A stretch of 50,263 nucleotides of DNA from Paenibacillus sp. Marseille-Q4541 (GTDB lineage: Bacteria; Bacillota; Bacilli; Paenibacillales; Paenibacillaceae), in assembly GCF_018310695.1 (NCBI RefSeq), contig NZ_JAGXCY010000018.1, positions 1 to 50,263 on the forward strand. Reading direction: 5' to 3'. Each line of letters opens with the position of its first letter. The stretch's first letter is position 1. A program made the position numbers and the translations under genes. Shown one piece after another: positions 18,616 to 26,755 of the stretch. Under the pieces are notes generated by a model. That model ran no database searches, was not told the DNA's origin, and saw only the letters and a program-made list of their open reading frames with translations.

Positions 18616-20086
18616 AAGCCGCCTCCTCTTTCATCATCACCGGTAACTTCAGCCGGATCGTTGTGCCCTTTCCGCACAGGGAGTCGATTTCCATGATGTC
18701 ATCACATTGATAATACAATTGAAGTCTACGCATCACATTGCGAAGTCCGATACCGCTTCCGTTTCCTATTCCGTTAAGATCTGAAGGATCTCTCTCTCCT
18801 AAATGAGCCGTTCCACTTGAGGCATCAAACAGTCTAGCAATCTGATCTTCATTCATACCGACCCCGTTATCGCGAATCTCTACAATCACCCGTCCTCCCT
18901 CGTTATAAATATCTATGGCCAGCTCGCCGCCGCTTTCGGAAGATTCAATCCCATGCGCGAAACTATTCTCCACAAGAGGCTGGATCGTAAGTGAAGGGAT
19001 CACACAGCCAAGACAAGCTTCATCAATATGTTCTGAAAACCGAATCCGATCCCCGAAGCGCATTTGCTGAATATAAAAATACTCTCTTACAATCGCAATT
19101 TCATCCCGCAGTACGACATTATCATGCATCTTCTTGAGATTATAACGAAGTAACATCGAGATCGAATCCACAAGATCACTCGTCTTCTCTGCTCCTTCTA
19201 CATAAGCCATCTTAGACACCATATTTAGGGTATTGAACAAAAAATGAGGATTAATCTGGTTTTGTAAACTGCGAATTTCCATTTTCTTGACCAGTGTATC
19301 CAGCTCTGATTTCTGTTTGATCTCATGTATAAGCTGCCTGATATCAGCACACATTCCGTTAAAGGTCTCCGCGAGAAAATGTAGTTCGTCCCTGCTCTTC
19401 ACCTGTACCTTCGCGACCTCAAAATTCCCCCTTGAAATCTGCTTTGCCGCTAGCGACAGCTGACGAATAGGGTTCGTGATGCCCTCAGAGAACCAGAAAG
19501 TGAACAAAGTACAAAACAAAGCCGCCGCCAAAAAGGCAAAGATGGCCATTTTTTGCAAATGTTCATTTTTAGCGTTCATGGCATTATAAAAGGATTGATA
19601 ATTTGATAACTCATCGTTAATGAGCTTCAGTGTAGCATCCTGGATAAAGCTCGCGGTCCGGTCTGTCTCTGTCATATGCTCATAGTAGGAAGCAAGATCC
19701 TCATCACTCACACTGTTCATCGTCTGCTCCCCCTGTTCGAGAAAGCTATCAATCATATTGCTGTAGTTTTTGACGAGTACGTAATTGACATCATTCTCGA
19801 TATCGGTCAGCAGTGAAGAACTGAGCTTGTTCAGCTCCTCCACCTGCTGTTCATAACTGTCTAAGAGTGCAGGATCAGCAACAGAATCCTGAACATAAGC
19901 CTGAATAGAACCATTCACGAGCTTCGTTCGCTGATGAATATCATTGAGTAGAAAAAATCGATTTAATATCCGGTCATATTGTTCAATCGAACGGCTGTTA
20001 TTCTGAAACAGGATGAGAGCCAGCGCAGAAATCAGCACAATCAGGACCGTGAAGAACAGCATCAGCTTTGTTTTGAGATGGATCAT
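18608..20086 (-). CDS. Sensor histidine kinase with helical extracellular domain (LytS/YesM class)
   Basis: A 492-residue kinase with membrane helices near residues 8-26 and 183-203. The segment between is all-helical, not a dCache fold as in the module 3 kinase. A HAMP linker follows, then the His_kinase box LQNQINPHFLFNTLN, N-box IQPLVENSFAHGIE, and ATP-lid motifs RDNGVGMNED and GIGLRNVMRRLQLYY. The start overlaps the stop of the anchored sugar-binding gene by 4 bp. A helical sensor next to a membrane-tethered sugar-binding protein is the arrangement known from the Clostridium XylFII-LytS xylose sensor. The ligand here is unknown. Confidence 0.9.
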   Translation of the reverse strand: MIHLKTKLMLFFTVLIVLISALALILFQNNSRSIEQYDRILNRFFLLNDIHQRTKLVNGSIQAYVQDSVADPALLDSYEQQVEELNKLSSSLLTDIENDVNYVLVKNYSNMIDSFLEQGEQTMNSVSDEDLASYYEHMTETDRTASFIQDATLKLINDELSNYQSFYNAMNAKNEHLQKMAIFAFLAAALFCTLFTFWFSEGITNPIRQLSLAAKQISRGNFEVAKVQVKSRDELHFLAETFNGMCADIRQLIHEIKQKSELDTLVKKMEIRSLQNQINPHFLFNTLNMVSKMAYVEGAEKTSDLVDSISMLLRYNLKKMHDNVVLRDEIAIVREYFYIQQMRFGDRIRFSEHIDEACLGCVIPSLTIQPLVENSFAHGIESSESGGELAIDIYNEGGRVIVEIRDNGVGMNEDQIARLFDASSGTAHLGERDPSDLNGIGNGSGIGLRNVMRRLQLYYQCDDIMEIDSLCGKGTTIRLKLPVMMKEEAAYV

Positions 20087-21099
20087 AAGCCGTCGCCTCC
20101 CCGGTTATACGGCAAATTTGCTCCGCGTACGATCCGTGCATCGGTATTATAAACACTGACTATTTTTTGGCCTGCCAGATAATCGAGCATCAGCTCCACA
20201 CCTTCTGCACCCATTTGGTAAGGCTGTTGAACTATGGTTGCGTCCACCACGCCTTGATCAATAAGCTCGACTGTCTCTGGCAGATCATCAAATCCAAAAA
20301 TTCGAATTCGCTCATCCAAAAGAGTGCCTGGACTTTTCTTTATATCGTTCAACATTTGAGCAATGCCCATGGCATCAAGTGCACTCGTACCAAAAAACGT
20401 ATCTAGTTCAGGATAAGCTTTAGCGAGTCCGTATGCAGCAGAGGCAGAACCAATCCGATCAATGTTGGATTCTTTCATGTCTAAAATTCGAATATCTGGT
20501 TCCCGTTTTACGGCATCCAGAAAACCACGCACCCTTTCTTTTAGGTTCACGGATTGGAAACTTCCTGTCACGATGCCTACTTTCGCTTTCCCTGCCGTGT
20601 CTTGTATGAGTGCCTTACCTGCCATAAACCCGGCAGCATAGTTATCCGTACCCACATAAGCAACTCGTTCGGTGTTCGGAGCGTCAGAGTCGATCGTAAT
20701 GACGGGAATCCCCAGCTCAATCGCTTTATGAATCAATGGGGCAAACTGTTCATCATCGAGTCCCTGCGTCAATATCCCGTCAATTTTTGAAGCAACCGCC
20801 ATCTCAATTAGCCGAACTTGTTCCTGGACATTCGCTTGTACCGGACCAACATACTCCAAGGTAGCCTTCCTCTTCTCGGCAGCACTTCGTGCTCCATGTT
20901 CAATAAGTCGCCAGTATGGATTATCCAGCTCTTGAGAAATAAGTACGAGATGAATCTGCGGGTCATGCGAGTTTTCATCAGAAAACATAGCAGATTCATA
21001 CTGAAGCGCTTTCATTAAATGGAATAATGAAATGGAGACCGTGCCGATGAGCAGCAAGGTGATTAGGATATAATGTGGTCTCAGCCAAGTCTTGAACAA
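20083..21099 (-). CDS. Membrane-anchored sugar-binding sensor protein (Peripla_BP_4 type)
   Basis: A 338-residue protein with a single N-terminal helix (ILITLLLIGTVSISLFHLM) and no lipobox, so it is tethered by a signal anchor. The rest is a ribose/xylose-binding-type domain (IHLVLISQELDNPYWR, DGILTQGLDD, IPVITIDSDAP, AYVGTDNYAAGFMAGKAL). The start is TTG, with GGAGGG 7-8 bp upstream. Type I binding proteins like this normally serve ribose-class importers, but the module transporter is of the CUT1 class with its own separate lipoprotein. This one therefore most likely presents ligand to the overlapping kinase, acting as a sensor rather than a transporter part. Confidence 0.88.
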   Translation of the reverse strand: MFKTWLRPHYILITLLLIGTVSISLFHLMKALQYESAMFSDENSHDPQIHLVLISQELDNPYWRLIEHGARSAAEKRKATLEYVGPVQANVQEQVRLIEMAVASKIDGILTQGLDDEQFAPLIHKAIELGIPVITIDSDAPNTERVAYVGTDNYAAGFMAGKALIQDTAGKAKVGIVTGSFQSVNLKERVRGFLDAVKREPDIRILDMKESNIDRIGSASAAYGLAKAYPELDTFFGTSALDAMGIAQMLNDIKKSPGTLLDERIRIFGFDDLPETVELIDQGVVDATIVQQPYQMGAEGVELMLDYLAGQKIVSVYNTDARIVRGANLPYNRGGDGL

Positions 21100-21167
21100 A
21101 CAGGGTCCCTCCTCTTTTATAACAACGAAAGTAGGTTAGTAGCTCTACATATTCCCTAAATAACAAC

Positions 21168-21213
21168 AAGCCCAGCCTAGGAACGTCCGATAAAGACCTT
21201 CTCAGCTGAGCTT
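21168..21213 (-). terminator. Stem-loop between module 2 permease and sensor genes
   Basis: On the minus strand AAGCTCAGC pairs with GCTGGGCTT (one G-U pair) and a T-rich stretch GTTGTTATTTA follows. It separates the transporter genes from the three sensor genes and is probably a partial or full terminator. Confidence 0.6.
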
Positions 21214-21245
21214 ACTTCTTTCCTTCCATTCTCGCAATCTATCTT

Positions 21246-22067
21246 TTAGCCTTTCACAGAACCCGCTAGCAGACCCCGAATAAAGTAACGTCCCAGCAAA
21301 ATATACACAAGCAGCGTTGGTAATGCGGCAAGCACCGCTCCGGCCATTTGAACGTTCCAATGTACCACCTGGCTGCCCGACAAATTCTGGAGTGCTACCA
21401 TAATCGGCTGCTGGCTTTGTGTAGTAAGGGTAACTGCAAACAAAAATTCGTTCCAGATATTCGTGAACTCCCAAATCCCAACTACCACAAAACTTGTTAC
21501 GGATAGCGGCAAAATAATATGCCGATAGATTCCGAAAAATCCGGTTCCGTCGATCTGTGCTGACTCCATAATTTCATTCGGTATACTTACATAGAAGTTA
21601 CGGAATATCAGTGTTGAGATAGGAAGTCCGTATATGACGTGTACGAGAATCAGCCCTGGAATTGTATTGTACAGTTTAATTTCTTGCATGAACTGAATGA
21701 GCGGAATTAAAACACTCTGATATGGAATAAACATCCCGAACAAAATAAGCGTAAAGAGTGTTTCAGAACCTTTAAACCGCCATTTCGCAAAAACATAGCC
21801 ATTCAGCGACCCAAGCAGCGCACATAGAAGAGTAGCGGGAATGACTAACAGCATGCTGTTCCAGAGATGAGGAGCGAGCCTAGTAAAAGCCTCCTTATAT
21901 CCGGACAAATCGATTGATTTCGGAAGCGACCACATCTGGTTCAGCGTGATGGCATCCAGTGATTTGAGGCTTGTAACCAGTACCACATATACCGGAACGA
22001 GAAACAATACCGCAAAAAAGATCAATAGCAGATAGATCATCGCTCGTGAAAACTTCGAGTGTACCAC
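21246..22067 (-). CDS. Carbohydrate ABC transporter permease (MalG-like, CUT1)
   Basis: A 273-residue inner-membrane permease with about six helices. The EAA loop is IMESAQIDGTGFFGIYRHII, and the end GRYFIRGLLAGSVKG is the CUT1 C-terminal signature. The start is GTG with GGGGG 8-9 bp upstream, and only 3 bp separate it from its partner permease, so the two are translated together. As in the other two modules, no ATPase gene is present. Confidence 0.92.
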   Translation of the reverse strand: MVHSKFSRAMIYLLLIFFAVLFLVPVYVVLVTSLKSLDAITLNQMWSLPKSIDLSGYKEAFTRLAPHLWNSMLLVIPATLLCALLGSLNGYVFAKWRFKGSETLFTLILFGMFIPYQSVLIPLIQFMQEIKLYNTIPGLILVHVIYGLPISTLIFRNFYVSIPNEIMESAQIDGTGFFGIYRHIILPLSVTSFVVVGIWEFTNIWNEFLFAVTLTTQSQQPIMVALQNLSGSQVVHWNVQMAGAVLAALPTLLVYILLGRYFIRGLLAGSVKG

Positions 22068-22070
22068 AGG

Positions 22071-23009
22071 TTAATCCCCCTTTCTGCTAGAGATAAGATA
22101 AGGAACGATGAGGAAGGATACAAACAGCAGTAGCAGGATAGCAATTGCTGAACCATTTCCGTAGAAATTGCCCCGGAACGTCGTTTCGTACATGTACACC
22201 CCCGGCATGTCGGTTACGAACATGGCACCAGGGCCTGTCATGGAATAGATCAGATCAAAAATTTTCAAAGAAATGTGTCCAAGTATAATGATCGCACTCA
22301 CAATAACCGGTTTAAGCAACGGTAAAATAATCGCTGTAAAAATTTTGCGTTCCGAAGCGCCATCCACTCGTGCCGCCTCGAACAAATCTTCACCGATAGC
22401 GCGAAGTCCTGCGAGCAGCATCGCCATCGTATATCCTGCCATTTGCCACACTGCCGCAATAATGACGGCTACCAAAGCGACAGGGAATCCAAAATCAATC
22501 AAACCCATTTTGAAGAAAGAAATTATTTCTGTACTTACATACCATTTCGGCGGAGAGGAAATGCCTATATTTTTCAGCAAGATATTAATACCGGATGAAG
22601 GATTTAGCAGCCACTGCCACACAACACCCGTCACGATAAAGGATACAGCCATCGGGAAAATAAAGATGTTACGGAAGAAGGCCTCCCCCTTGATCTTCTG
22701 ATTGACTAACATGGCGAGCAGTAGCCCAATGCCAAGACATGCAGCGATAAACAGAATCGTAAACAAGATGGTGTTGCGAATGTCAGATTGGAAGCGAAAA
22801 TCTTGAAAGAGGAACGCAAAATTTTTGAATCCAGCGAAAGATAAATCCTTTACGAGACTGTTCCAGTTACTTACGGACACATATCCCGTCCAGCTGATGA
22901 AACCGTATACAAATATGGCAATTGCAAGTAAGGAAGGCATAAGCATTAGTATCCCCCACAACTTGTCTGGGACCTTCTTTTTCTTCTGTATACTGACGTT
23001 AGTCTGCAT
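22071..23009 (-). CDS. Carbohydrate ABC transporter permease (MalF-like, CUT1)
   Basis: A 312-residue permease with about six membrane helices and the EAA loop LFEAARVDGASERKIFTAII. It follows the binding-lipoprotein gene after a 216-bp gap that contains a strong stem-loop. It pairs with the downstream MalG-like protein to form the channel. The family is close to sugar permeases of the UgpA/MsmF kind; the ligand is not identifiable. Confidence 0.92.
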   Translation of the reverse strand: MQTNVSIQKKKKVPDKLWGILMLMPSLLAIAIFVYGFISWTGYVSVSNWNSLVKDLSFAGFKNFAFLFQDFRFQSDIRNTILFTILFIAACLGIGLLLAMLVNQKIKGEAFFRNIFIFPMAVSFIVTGVVWQWLLNPSSGINILLKNIGISSPPKWYVSTEIISFFKMGLIDFGFPVALVAVIIAAVWQMAGYTMAMLLAGLRAIGEDLFEAARVDGASERKIFTAIILPLLKPVIVSAIIILGHISLKIFDLIYSMTGPGAMFVTDMPGVYMYETTFRGNFYGNGSAIAILLLLFVSFLIVPYLISSRKGD

Positions 23010-23172
23010 CCTCGTTTCTCTCCTTTGCCCTGCTCAAGTGGGTAGTCATGCTCCTTATGTTCTGTTCTATCGTTTTATTATAAAATCACACACGCACCCA
23101 TCGTTCTGGACGATATTCAGGTGGTCTGGACATTCTTTTCGTACCAAGTAGACTTTAGATGGTTGAAAAGTA

Positions 23173-23220
23173 ACAGCCTCCACAGGCCCTACGGACCTTA
23201 TAGAGGCTGTCACTCCTTTC
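23173..23220 (-). terminator. Stem-loop after the module 2 binding-protein gene
   Basis: ACAGCCTC (23173-23180) and GAGGCTGT (23213-23220) form a perfect 8-bp stem, followed on the minus strand by TTACTTTTC. It starts 6 bp past the lipoprotein stop and lies before the permease genes. Partial termination or RNA protection would give more binding protein than permease. Confidence 0.65.
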
Positions 23221-23225
23221 CATCA

Positions 23226-24539
23226 TTACATTCCTGCAGAAGCAGCCTGTTTCAGACCTTGAATCGCTTGATCCACATCTCCGCTTGTTACAAAGATATT
23301 GATGATCTGATTCGCTTGGGTTACAAATCCTTCCGAAGCCGCAGAACCATGGGCCAAACTTGGTGTGAGTGCACTGTTCTTGAAATCTTCCATCGTATCT
23401 TTACCGTATTCATCATATTTGGATACATCCGCATCTACACGAGCTGGAATCGATCCTTTTAACGGATTAAAGGCATCCTGTCCTTCAACAGAGCCCAACA
23501 CTTTCAAGAATTCTTTGACCGAATCTGGATCTTTTACACCTTTAGGCAGTCCAAATGTATCGGTGATCACCATAAAGCTTCCTTCTGTGCCCGGAGTAGG
23601 TACATAGCCAAAATCAACATTCGTCTTCAGTTTAAGATCACCAGTGAAGTAGCCTTTAGCCCAGTCGCCCATTACGTTCATTGCTGCTTCCCCCGTAGAT
23701 ACGAGCTGGGATGCATCTTGCCAGTTCCGGGCAGCATGATCTTCATTGACATAAGTGAGCATCTTCTTAAATGTTTCCAGAGATTCTTTTACCTTCGGAT
23801 CATCAAAAGGAATCTCTCCACTCCACAACTGTTTATAGCCGTCCGGGCCTAGTGTTCCAAGAAGCACGCTCTCAAACAAATGAGTTGCGGTCCAAGGTTC
23901 TTTATCTCCGAGAGCAAGCGGTGTAATCCCTTTGGCTTTCAGCGCATCTGCTACTTGAAAGAACTCGTCGAATGTAGTCGGTACTTCAAGTCCGTTATCT
24001 GCAAAAACTTTTTTGTTATACCAAAGAACATTCCCACGGTGGATATTCACAGGTACGGACCAGATGTTGCCTTCACTGCTGACAAGATCAATCAGATCTT
24101 TTGGAAACTTTTCATTCCAACCTTCTGATTCATATAAGTCGTTCAGCGGTTCCATTTTACCTGCTGCAACCCATCCAGTGTTAAGCTCCGATCCTCCGTG
24201 GACCTGGAACGTTCCTGGCGGGTCCCCGCCTTGCATCCGGCTTGCGAGAACAGCTTTCGCATTTGTTCCTGCTCCGCCTGCCACTGCTGCATTAATGACT
24301 TCAATATCCGGCTGCTTATCTTTGAATTCTTGAATCAGAGCTTTGAGCCCAGCCTCTTCTCCTGCACCAGTCCACCAGCTAAATATCTCTACTTGTTTAC
24401 TGCTGGCTGGCTGTTCCGGCTTGGCTGCGCTCCCCCCTGCCTCATTACCCGTTGTATCCGTTCCTGTGCCTGAACTACATGCAGATAAAGCAAGTGACCC
24501 CACAAGCGTAAGCGCTAACAAAAATGGTGATTTTTTCAC
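23226..24539 (-). CDS. ABC transporter substrate-binding lipoprotein (CUT1, family 1)
   Basis: Extracellular sugar-binding protein of about 437 residues with signal peptide and lipobox LALSAC. I place the start at the GTG at 24537-24539, 9 bp after AAAGGA. The longer open frame adds 16 residues that would precede a normal signal peptide and has no ribosome-binding site. The body has the usual features of maltose/multiple-sugar-type binding proteins (EIFSWWTGAGEEAGLKAL near the N-terminus, VMGDWAKGYF in the middle). It heads module 2. A cre-like site and a -10 candidate lie upstream. Confidence 0.9.
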   Translation of the reverse strand: MKKSPFLLALTLVGSLALSACSSGTGTDTTGNEAGGSAAKPEQPASSKQVEIFSWWTGAGEEAGLKALIQEFKDKQPDIEVINAAVAGGAGTNAKAVLASRMQGGDPPGTFQVHGGSELNTGWVAAGKMEPLNDLYESEGWNEKFPKDLIDLVSSEGNIWSVPVNIHRGNVLWYNKKVFADNGLEVPTTFDEFFQVADALKAKGITPLALGDKEPWTATHLFESVLLGTLGPDGYKQLWSGEIPFDDPKVKESLETFKKMLTYVNEDHAARNWQDASQLVSTGEAAMNVMGDWAKGYFTGDLKLKTNVDFGYVPTPGTEGSFMVITDTFGLPKGVKDPDSVKEFLKVLGSVEGQDAFNPLKGSIPARVDADVSKYDEYGKDTMEDFKNSALTPSLAHGSAASEGFVTQANQIINIFVTSGDVDQAIQGLKQAASAGM

Positions 24540-24601
24540 ATGGACACATCCTTTAATTCTAAAGTATGAATCTGAATAGCCTTGCACTGTTTACATGTCT
24601 G

Positions 24602-24607
24602 ATTATA
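24602..24607 (-). promoter_or_regulatory. Candidate -10 element of module 2
   Basis: TATAAT on the minus strand, 62 bp upstream of the GTG start. No matching -35 box is seen at 16-18 bp; instead the cre-like site occupies that position. This fits an activator-dependent promoter. Confidence 0.4.
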
Positions 24608-24617
24608 AATCCCAAAA

Positions 24618-24631
24618 TGTAAGCGCTATTC
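24618..24631. promoter_or_regulatory. cre-like CcpA operator upstream of module 2
   Basis: TGTAAGCGCTATTC matches the TGNAARCGNW core of the CcpA operator exactly and departs only at the last two positions. It covers the expected -35 region of the module 2 promoter, a position compatible with catabolite repression. Confidence 0.45.
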
Positions 24632-24675
24632 TGGATTATCTTCAGGTGATCTGGACTATCTTTAGCCTATATAAA

Positions 24676-24718
24676 AAAGAGGTTTAGATGAAGGAAATCC
24701 CTTCGTCTAAACCTCTTT
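24676..24718 (-). terminator. Strong terminator with no intact gene before it
   Basis: Long stem (AAAGAGGTTTAGA... paired with ...TCTAAACCTCTTT, a few internal mismatches) followed on the minus strand by TTTTTTATATAGG. It immediately follows the stop of the decayed reading frame described at 24717-24894 and insulates module 2 from upstream transcription. Confidence 0.8.
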
Positions 24719-24894
24719 ACGCTTTGTTTTTGATATCCGTTACTTTAATAAAAGTCCGCATCAGTTGGCCTTGGTCATATACTTATCGGTAAATTCCCAT
24801 AGTGACGACATCACTTTACCGCTTTAAAATAGTAGTTGATTACGGTGTTAAAAATTGTTATATTCTGAAGAAATGAATTGATCATTTTACCCAT
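24717..24894 (-). pseudogene. Possible decayed small gene, three short frames in series
   Basis: Three short minus-strand frames follow one another, each joined by a TGATG stop-start overlap: 24894-24811 (27 codons, from MGKMINSFLQ), 24811-24761 (16 codons, MSSLWEFTDKYMTKAN) and 24761-24717 (14 codons, MRTFIKVTDIKNKA). The last can be extended upstream in frame as DQGQLMRTF. Read across two single-base shifts they give one protein-like string, and a strong terminator begins at the final stop. I read this as the remnant of a small gene of unknown function. Coupled micro-frames are the less likely alternative. Confidence 0.35.
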
Positions 24895-24922
24895 CTGACT
24901 ATACGCCAAAGGAGACTTACCT

Positions 24923-25258
24923 ATGTCTATCACCCAAGTTATTGATGCTCAGCTTGAAGCTTACAATGCACGCGATATTGAGGCTCTACTTCTTACCTAT
25001 CATCCCGAATGTGTCATTGAAGATGCACAAGGGAATGTACAACAAACGAACAGAGAAGAAATCCGTGCTAGGTATACAAAGACGTTCGAAGTCAGCCCCG
25101 AGCTGCATGCGAAGATTCTGACTCGTATTGTGAACGGCCCTTATGTCATTGATCATGAAGAAGTCAGCGGACATAGCGGAAGAACCGACTTGCTGTATGC
25201 CGTTCCGGTGTACCGTGTTGAGGATGGTCTGATTACGCATGTACGGTTTATCGGTTAA
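24923..25258 (+). CDS. NTF2-like / SnoaL-like small protein
   Basis: A 111-residue cone-fold protein. The N-terminal pattern (IDAQLEAYNARDIEALLLTY followed by HPECVIED) and the final strands (VYRVEDGLITHVRFIG) are typical of NTF2/steroid-isomerase-like domains. A textbook ribosome-binding site (AAAGGAG, 8 bp from ATG) marks the start. Members act as small-ligand-binding proteins or isomerases, and no catalytic assignment is possible here. It is a single gene ending in a long hairpin. Confidence 0.8.
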   Translation: MSITQVIDAQLEAYNARDIEALLLTYHPECVIEDAQGNVQQTNREEIRARYTKTFEVSPELHAKILTRIVNGPYVIDHEEVSGHSGRTDLLYAVPVYRVEDGLITHVRFIG

Positions 25259-25292
25259 TTCATAGCACTTATATAGAGATAATATATAAAAT

Positions 25293-25341
25293 CAAACACC
25301 GTAGGTCCCCTTTCTTTACGATTGGGGACCTGCGGTGTTTG
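25293..25341. terminator. Long hairpin between convergent genes
   Basis: An 18-bp stem (25293-25310 with 25324-25341) with a single T-G pair and a 13-base loop. T-rich sequence follows on the minus strand (GATTTTATATATT). It sits between the NTF2-like gene and the convergent small membrane protein gene and probably ends both transcripts. Confidence 0.75.
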
Positions 25342-25369
25342 CTGGAAAGATAACAATTTTTTGTTACAT

Positions 25370-25561
25370 CTAATGTGCAGAATGTGGGTCAGGATCTATG
25401 ATTTGATAGGTTCCAATCAGGACAAAAAGGGCAGTCATTACAATCAAGGCAATCCCTATCCATAGATAGAAGCCTTTATTTTTAGGATCACTTTTGGATT
25501 TCACTAGAAAGAAAATCCCCATTACTATAAATAAAATTACGAATGCGATAGCTATTCCCAT
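25370..25561 (-). CDS. Small two-helix membrane protein, unknown function
   Basis: A 63-residue protein with two hydrophobic helices (IAIAFVILFIVMGIFFLV and LWIGIALIVMTALFVLIG) joined by a short basic loop (KSKSDPKNKG). The tail is DPDPHSAH. AAGGAG lies 9 bp before the ATG, which supports it as a real gene. I do not recognise a family and the neighbours give no hint. Confidence 0.7.
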   Translation of the reverse strand: MGIAIAFVILFIVMGIFFLVKSKSDPKNKGFYLWIGIALIVMTALFVLIGTYQIIDPDPHSAH

Positions 25562-25705
25562 TCTAATAATCTCCTTATTTTCCCATTCTATATGAACTGT
25601 ATATATCTTACCTTATTTTGCTCTATGCAGCTGCCAATATTATACTTAAGATCTTAGGGTTATCCTAACTTGCTCTACCAACCATCTTGAAAGGGGCATT
25701 CTATC

Positions 25706-26677
25706 ATGAAATATAACTATCTAGGTCAAAGTGGTTTGCAAGTTTCTCAGCTCGGACTTGGTACCAATTCCTTTGGCAAAAGGGCCGATGAGAAAGACTC
25801 AGCACGCATTTTGCATCACGCTATTGATAAAGGTATTAACTTTATTGATACCGCCAATATTTATGCCGGAACCGAATCAGAACGAATTATTGGACAAGCT
25901 TTGAAAGGAAAACGGGATCAGGTCGTACTTGCTACGAAAGCAGGGCTTATCAAAGACGATACCCCTAACGGACGAGGTTCTTCTCGTTATCATTTACATC
26001 TTGAGCTGGAAAACAGCCTGAGACGTTTGCAAACAGATTATGTTGATCTGTACCAGATTCATACCTTTGATCCAAACACACCGTTGGAAGAAACACTGCG
26101 GACACTCGATGACATGGTCCGTTCGGGTAAAGTACGTTACATAGGAGCTTCTAACTATGCTGCTTGGGAAATAATGAAGGCGCTCGGGATTAGTGAACAT
26201 AGGAATTATGTGCGGTATGTGTCCACACAAACAAGTTACTCACTTGCAGATCGTACGCCGGAACTTGAGCTTGTACCGATGTGCCTTGACCAAGGTGTTG
26301 GGATCATTCCTTATTTCCCACTGGCCGGAGGAATTCTTACTGGGAAATACACAAGCAAAAACAGTGCTCCAGCGGGTTCTCGTGCCGAAACTGATCCGAA
26401 CTTCAACCGATTCTTAGAAGATCATAACTTGGAACTTGGACGCAAGGTAAGTGATCTCGCTGCTAGTCACGGTCATTCCCCAAGTGCCCTTTCTGTCGCT
26501 TGGCTCATGAACCGCCCAGCAGTATCAACGGTTATCGTGGGTGCGACTAAGACAGAGCAATTAGACGATAACATCAAGAGCCTTGAGATTGACATGAATT
26601 CAGAGCTTGGCGCTGAGCTGGATAGAATAAGCGAACCTTTCATTCATGCCAAACCTTTTGCAACGTACCGTATTTAA
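25706..26677 (+). CDS. Aldo/keto reductase (NADPH-dependent oxidoreductase)
   Basis: A 323-residue TIM-barrel oxidoreductase. The catalytic tetrad is visible: D48 and Y53 (FIDTANIYAG), K78 (LATKAG) and H119 (YQIHTFDP). Cofactor-binding segments YIGASNYAAW and VGATKTEQLDDNIKSL follow at the expected places. It resembles the YajO/Kv-beta-like branch. It is a single gene with GAAAGGGG upstream. Cytosolic reduction of an aldehyde or ketone is expected; the substrate is unknown. Confidence 0.9.
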   Translation: MKYNYLGQSGLQVSQLGLGTNSFGKRADEKDSARILHHAIDKGINFIDTANIYAGTESERIIGQALKGKRDQVVLATKAGLIKDDTPNGRGSSRYHLHLELENSLRRLQTDYVDLYQIHTFDPNTPLEETLRTLDDMVRSGKVRYIGASNYAAWEIMKALGISEHRNYVRYVSTQTSYSLADRTPELELVPMCLDQGVGIIPYFPLAGGILTGKYTSKNSAPAGSRAETDPNFNRFLEDHNLELGRKVSDLAASHGHSPSALSVAWLMNRPAVSTVIVGATKTEQLDDNIKSLEIDMNSELGAELDRISEPFIHAKPFATYRI

Positions 26678-26720
26678 CATTGAATTATGTATGATCCAGC
26701 TTTGATCATAAAAATGGAAA

Positions 26721-26749
26721 AGGGAGCCGTGCTATTCGCACGACTCCCT
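26721..26749 (-). terminator. Terminator after module 3 regulator gene
   Basis: AGGGAGCCGTGC / GCACGACTCCCT stem with one internal mismatch, followed on the minus strand by TTTTCCATTTTTATG. It serves the response-regulator gene and may also act for the convergent aldo/keto reductase gene. Confidence 0.75.
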
Positions 26750-26755
26750 AATGAT

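Noticed and set aside
22273..22701. 142-codon plus-strand frame antisense to a permease gene
   Set aside because: It is a shadow of the permease reading frame; no ribosome-binding site and no family resemblance.
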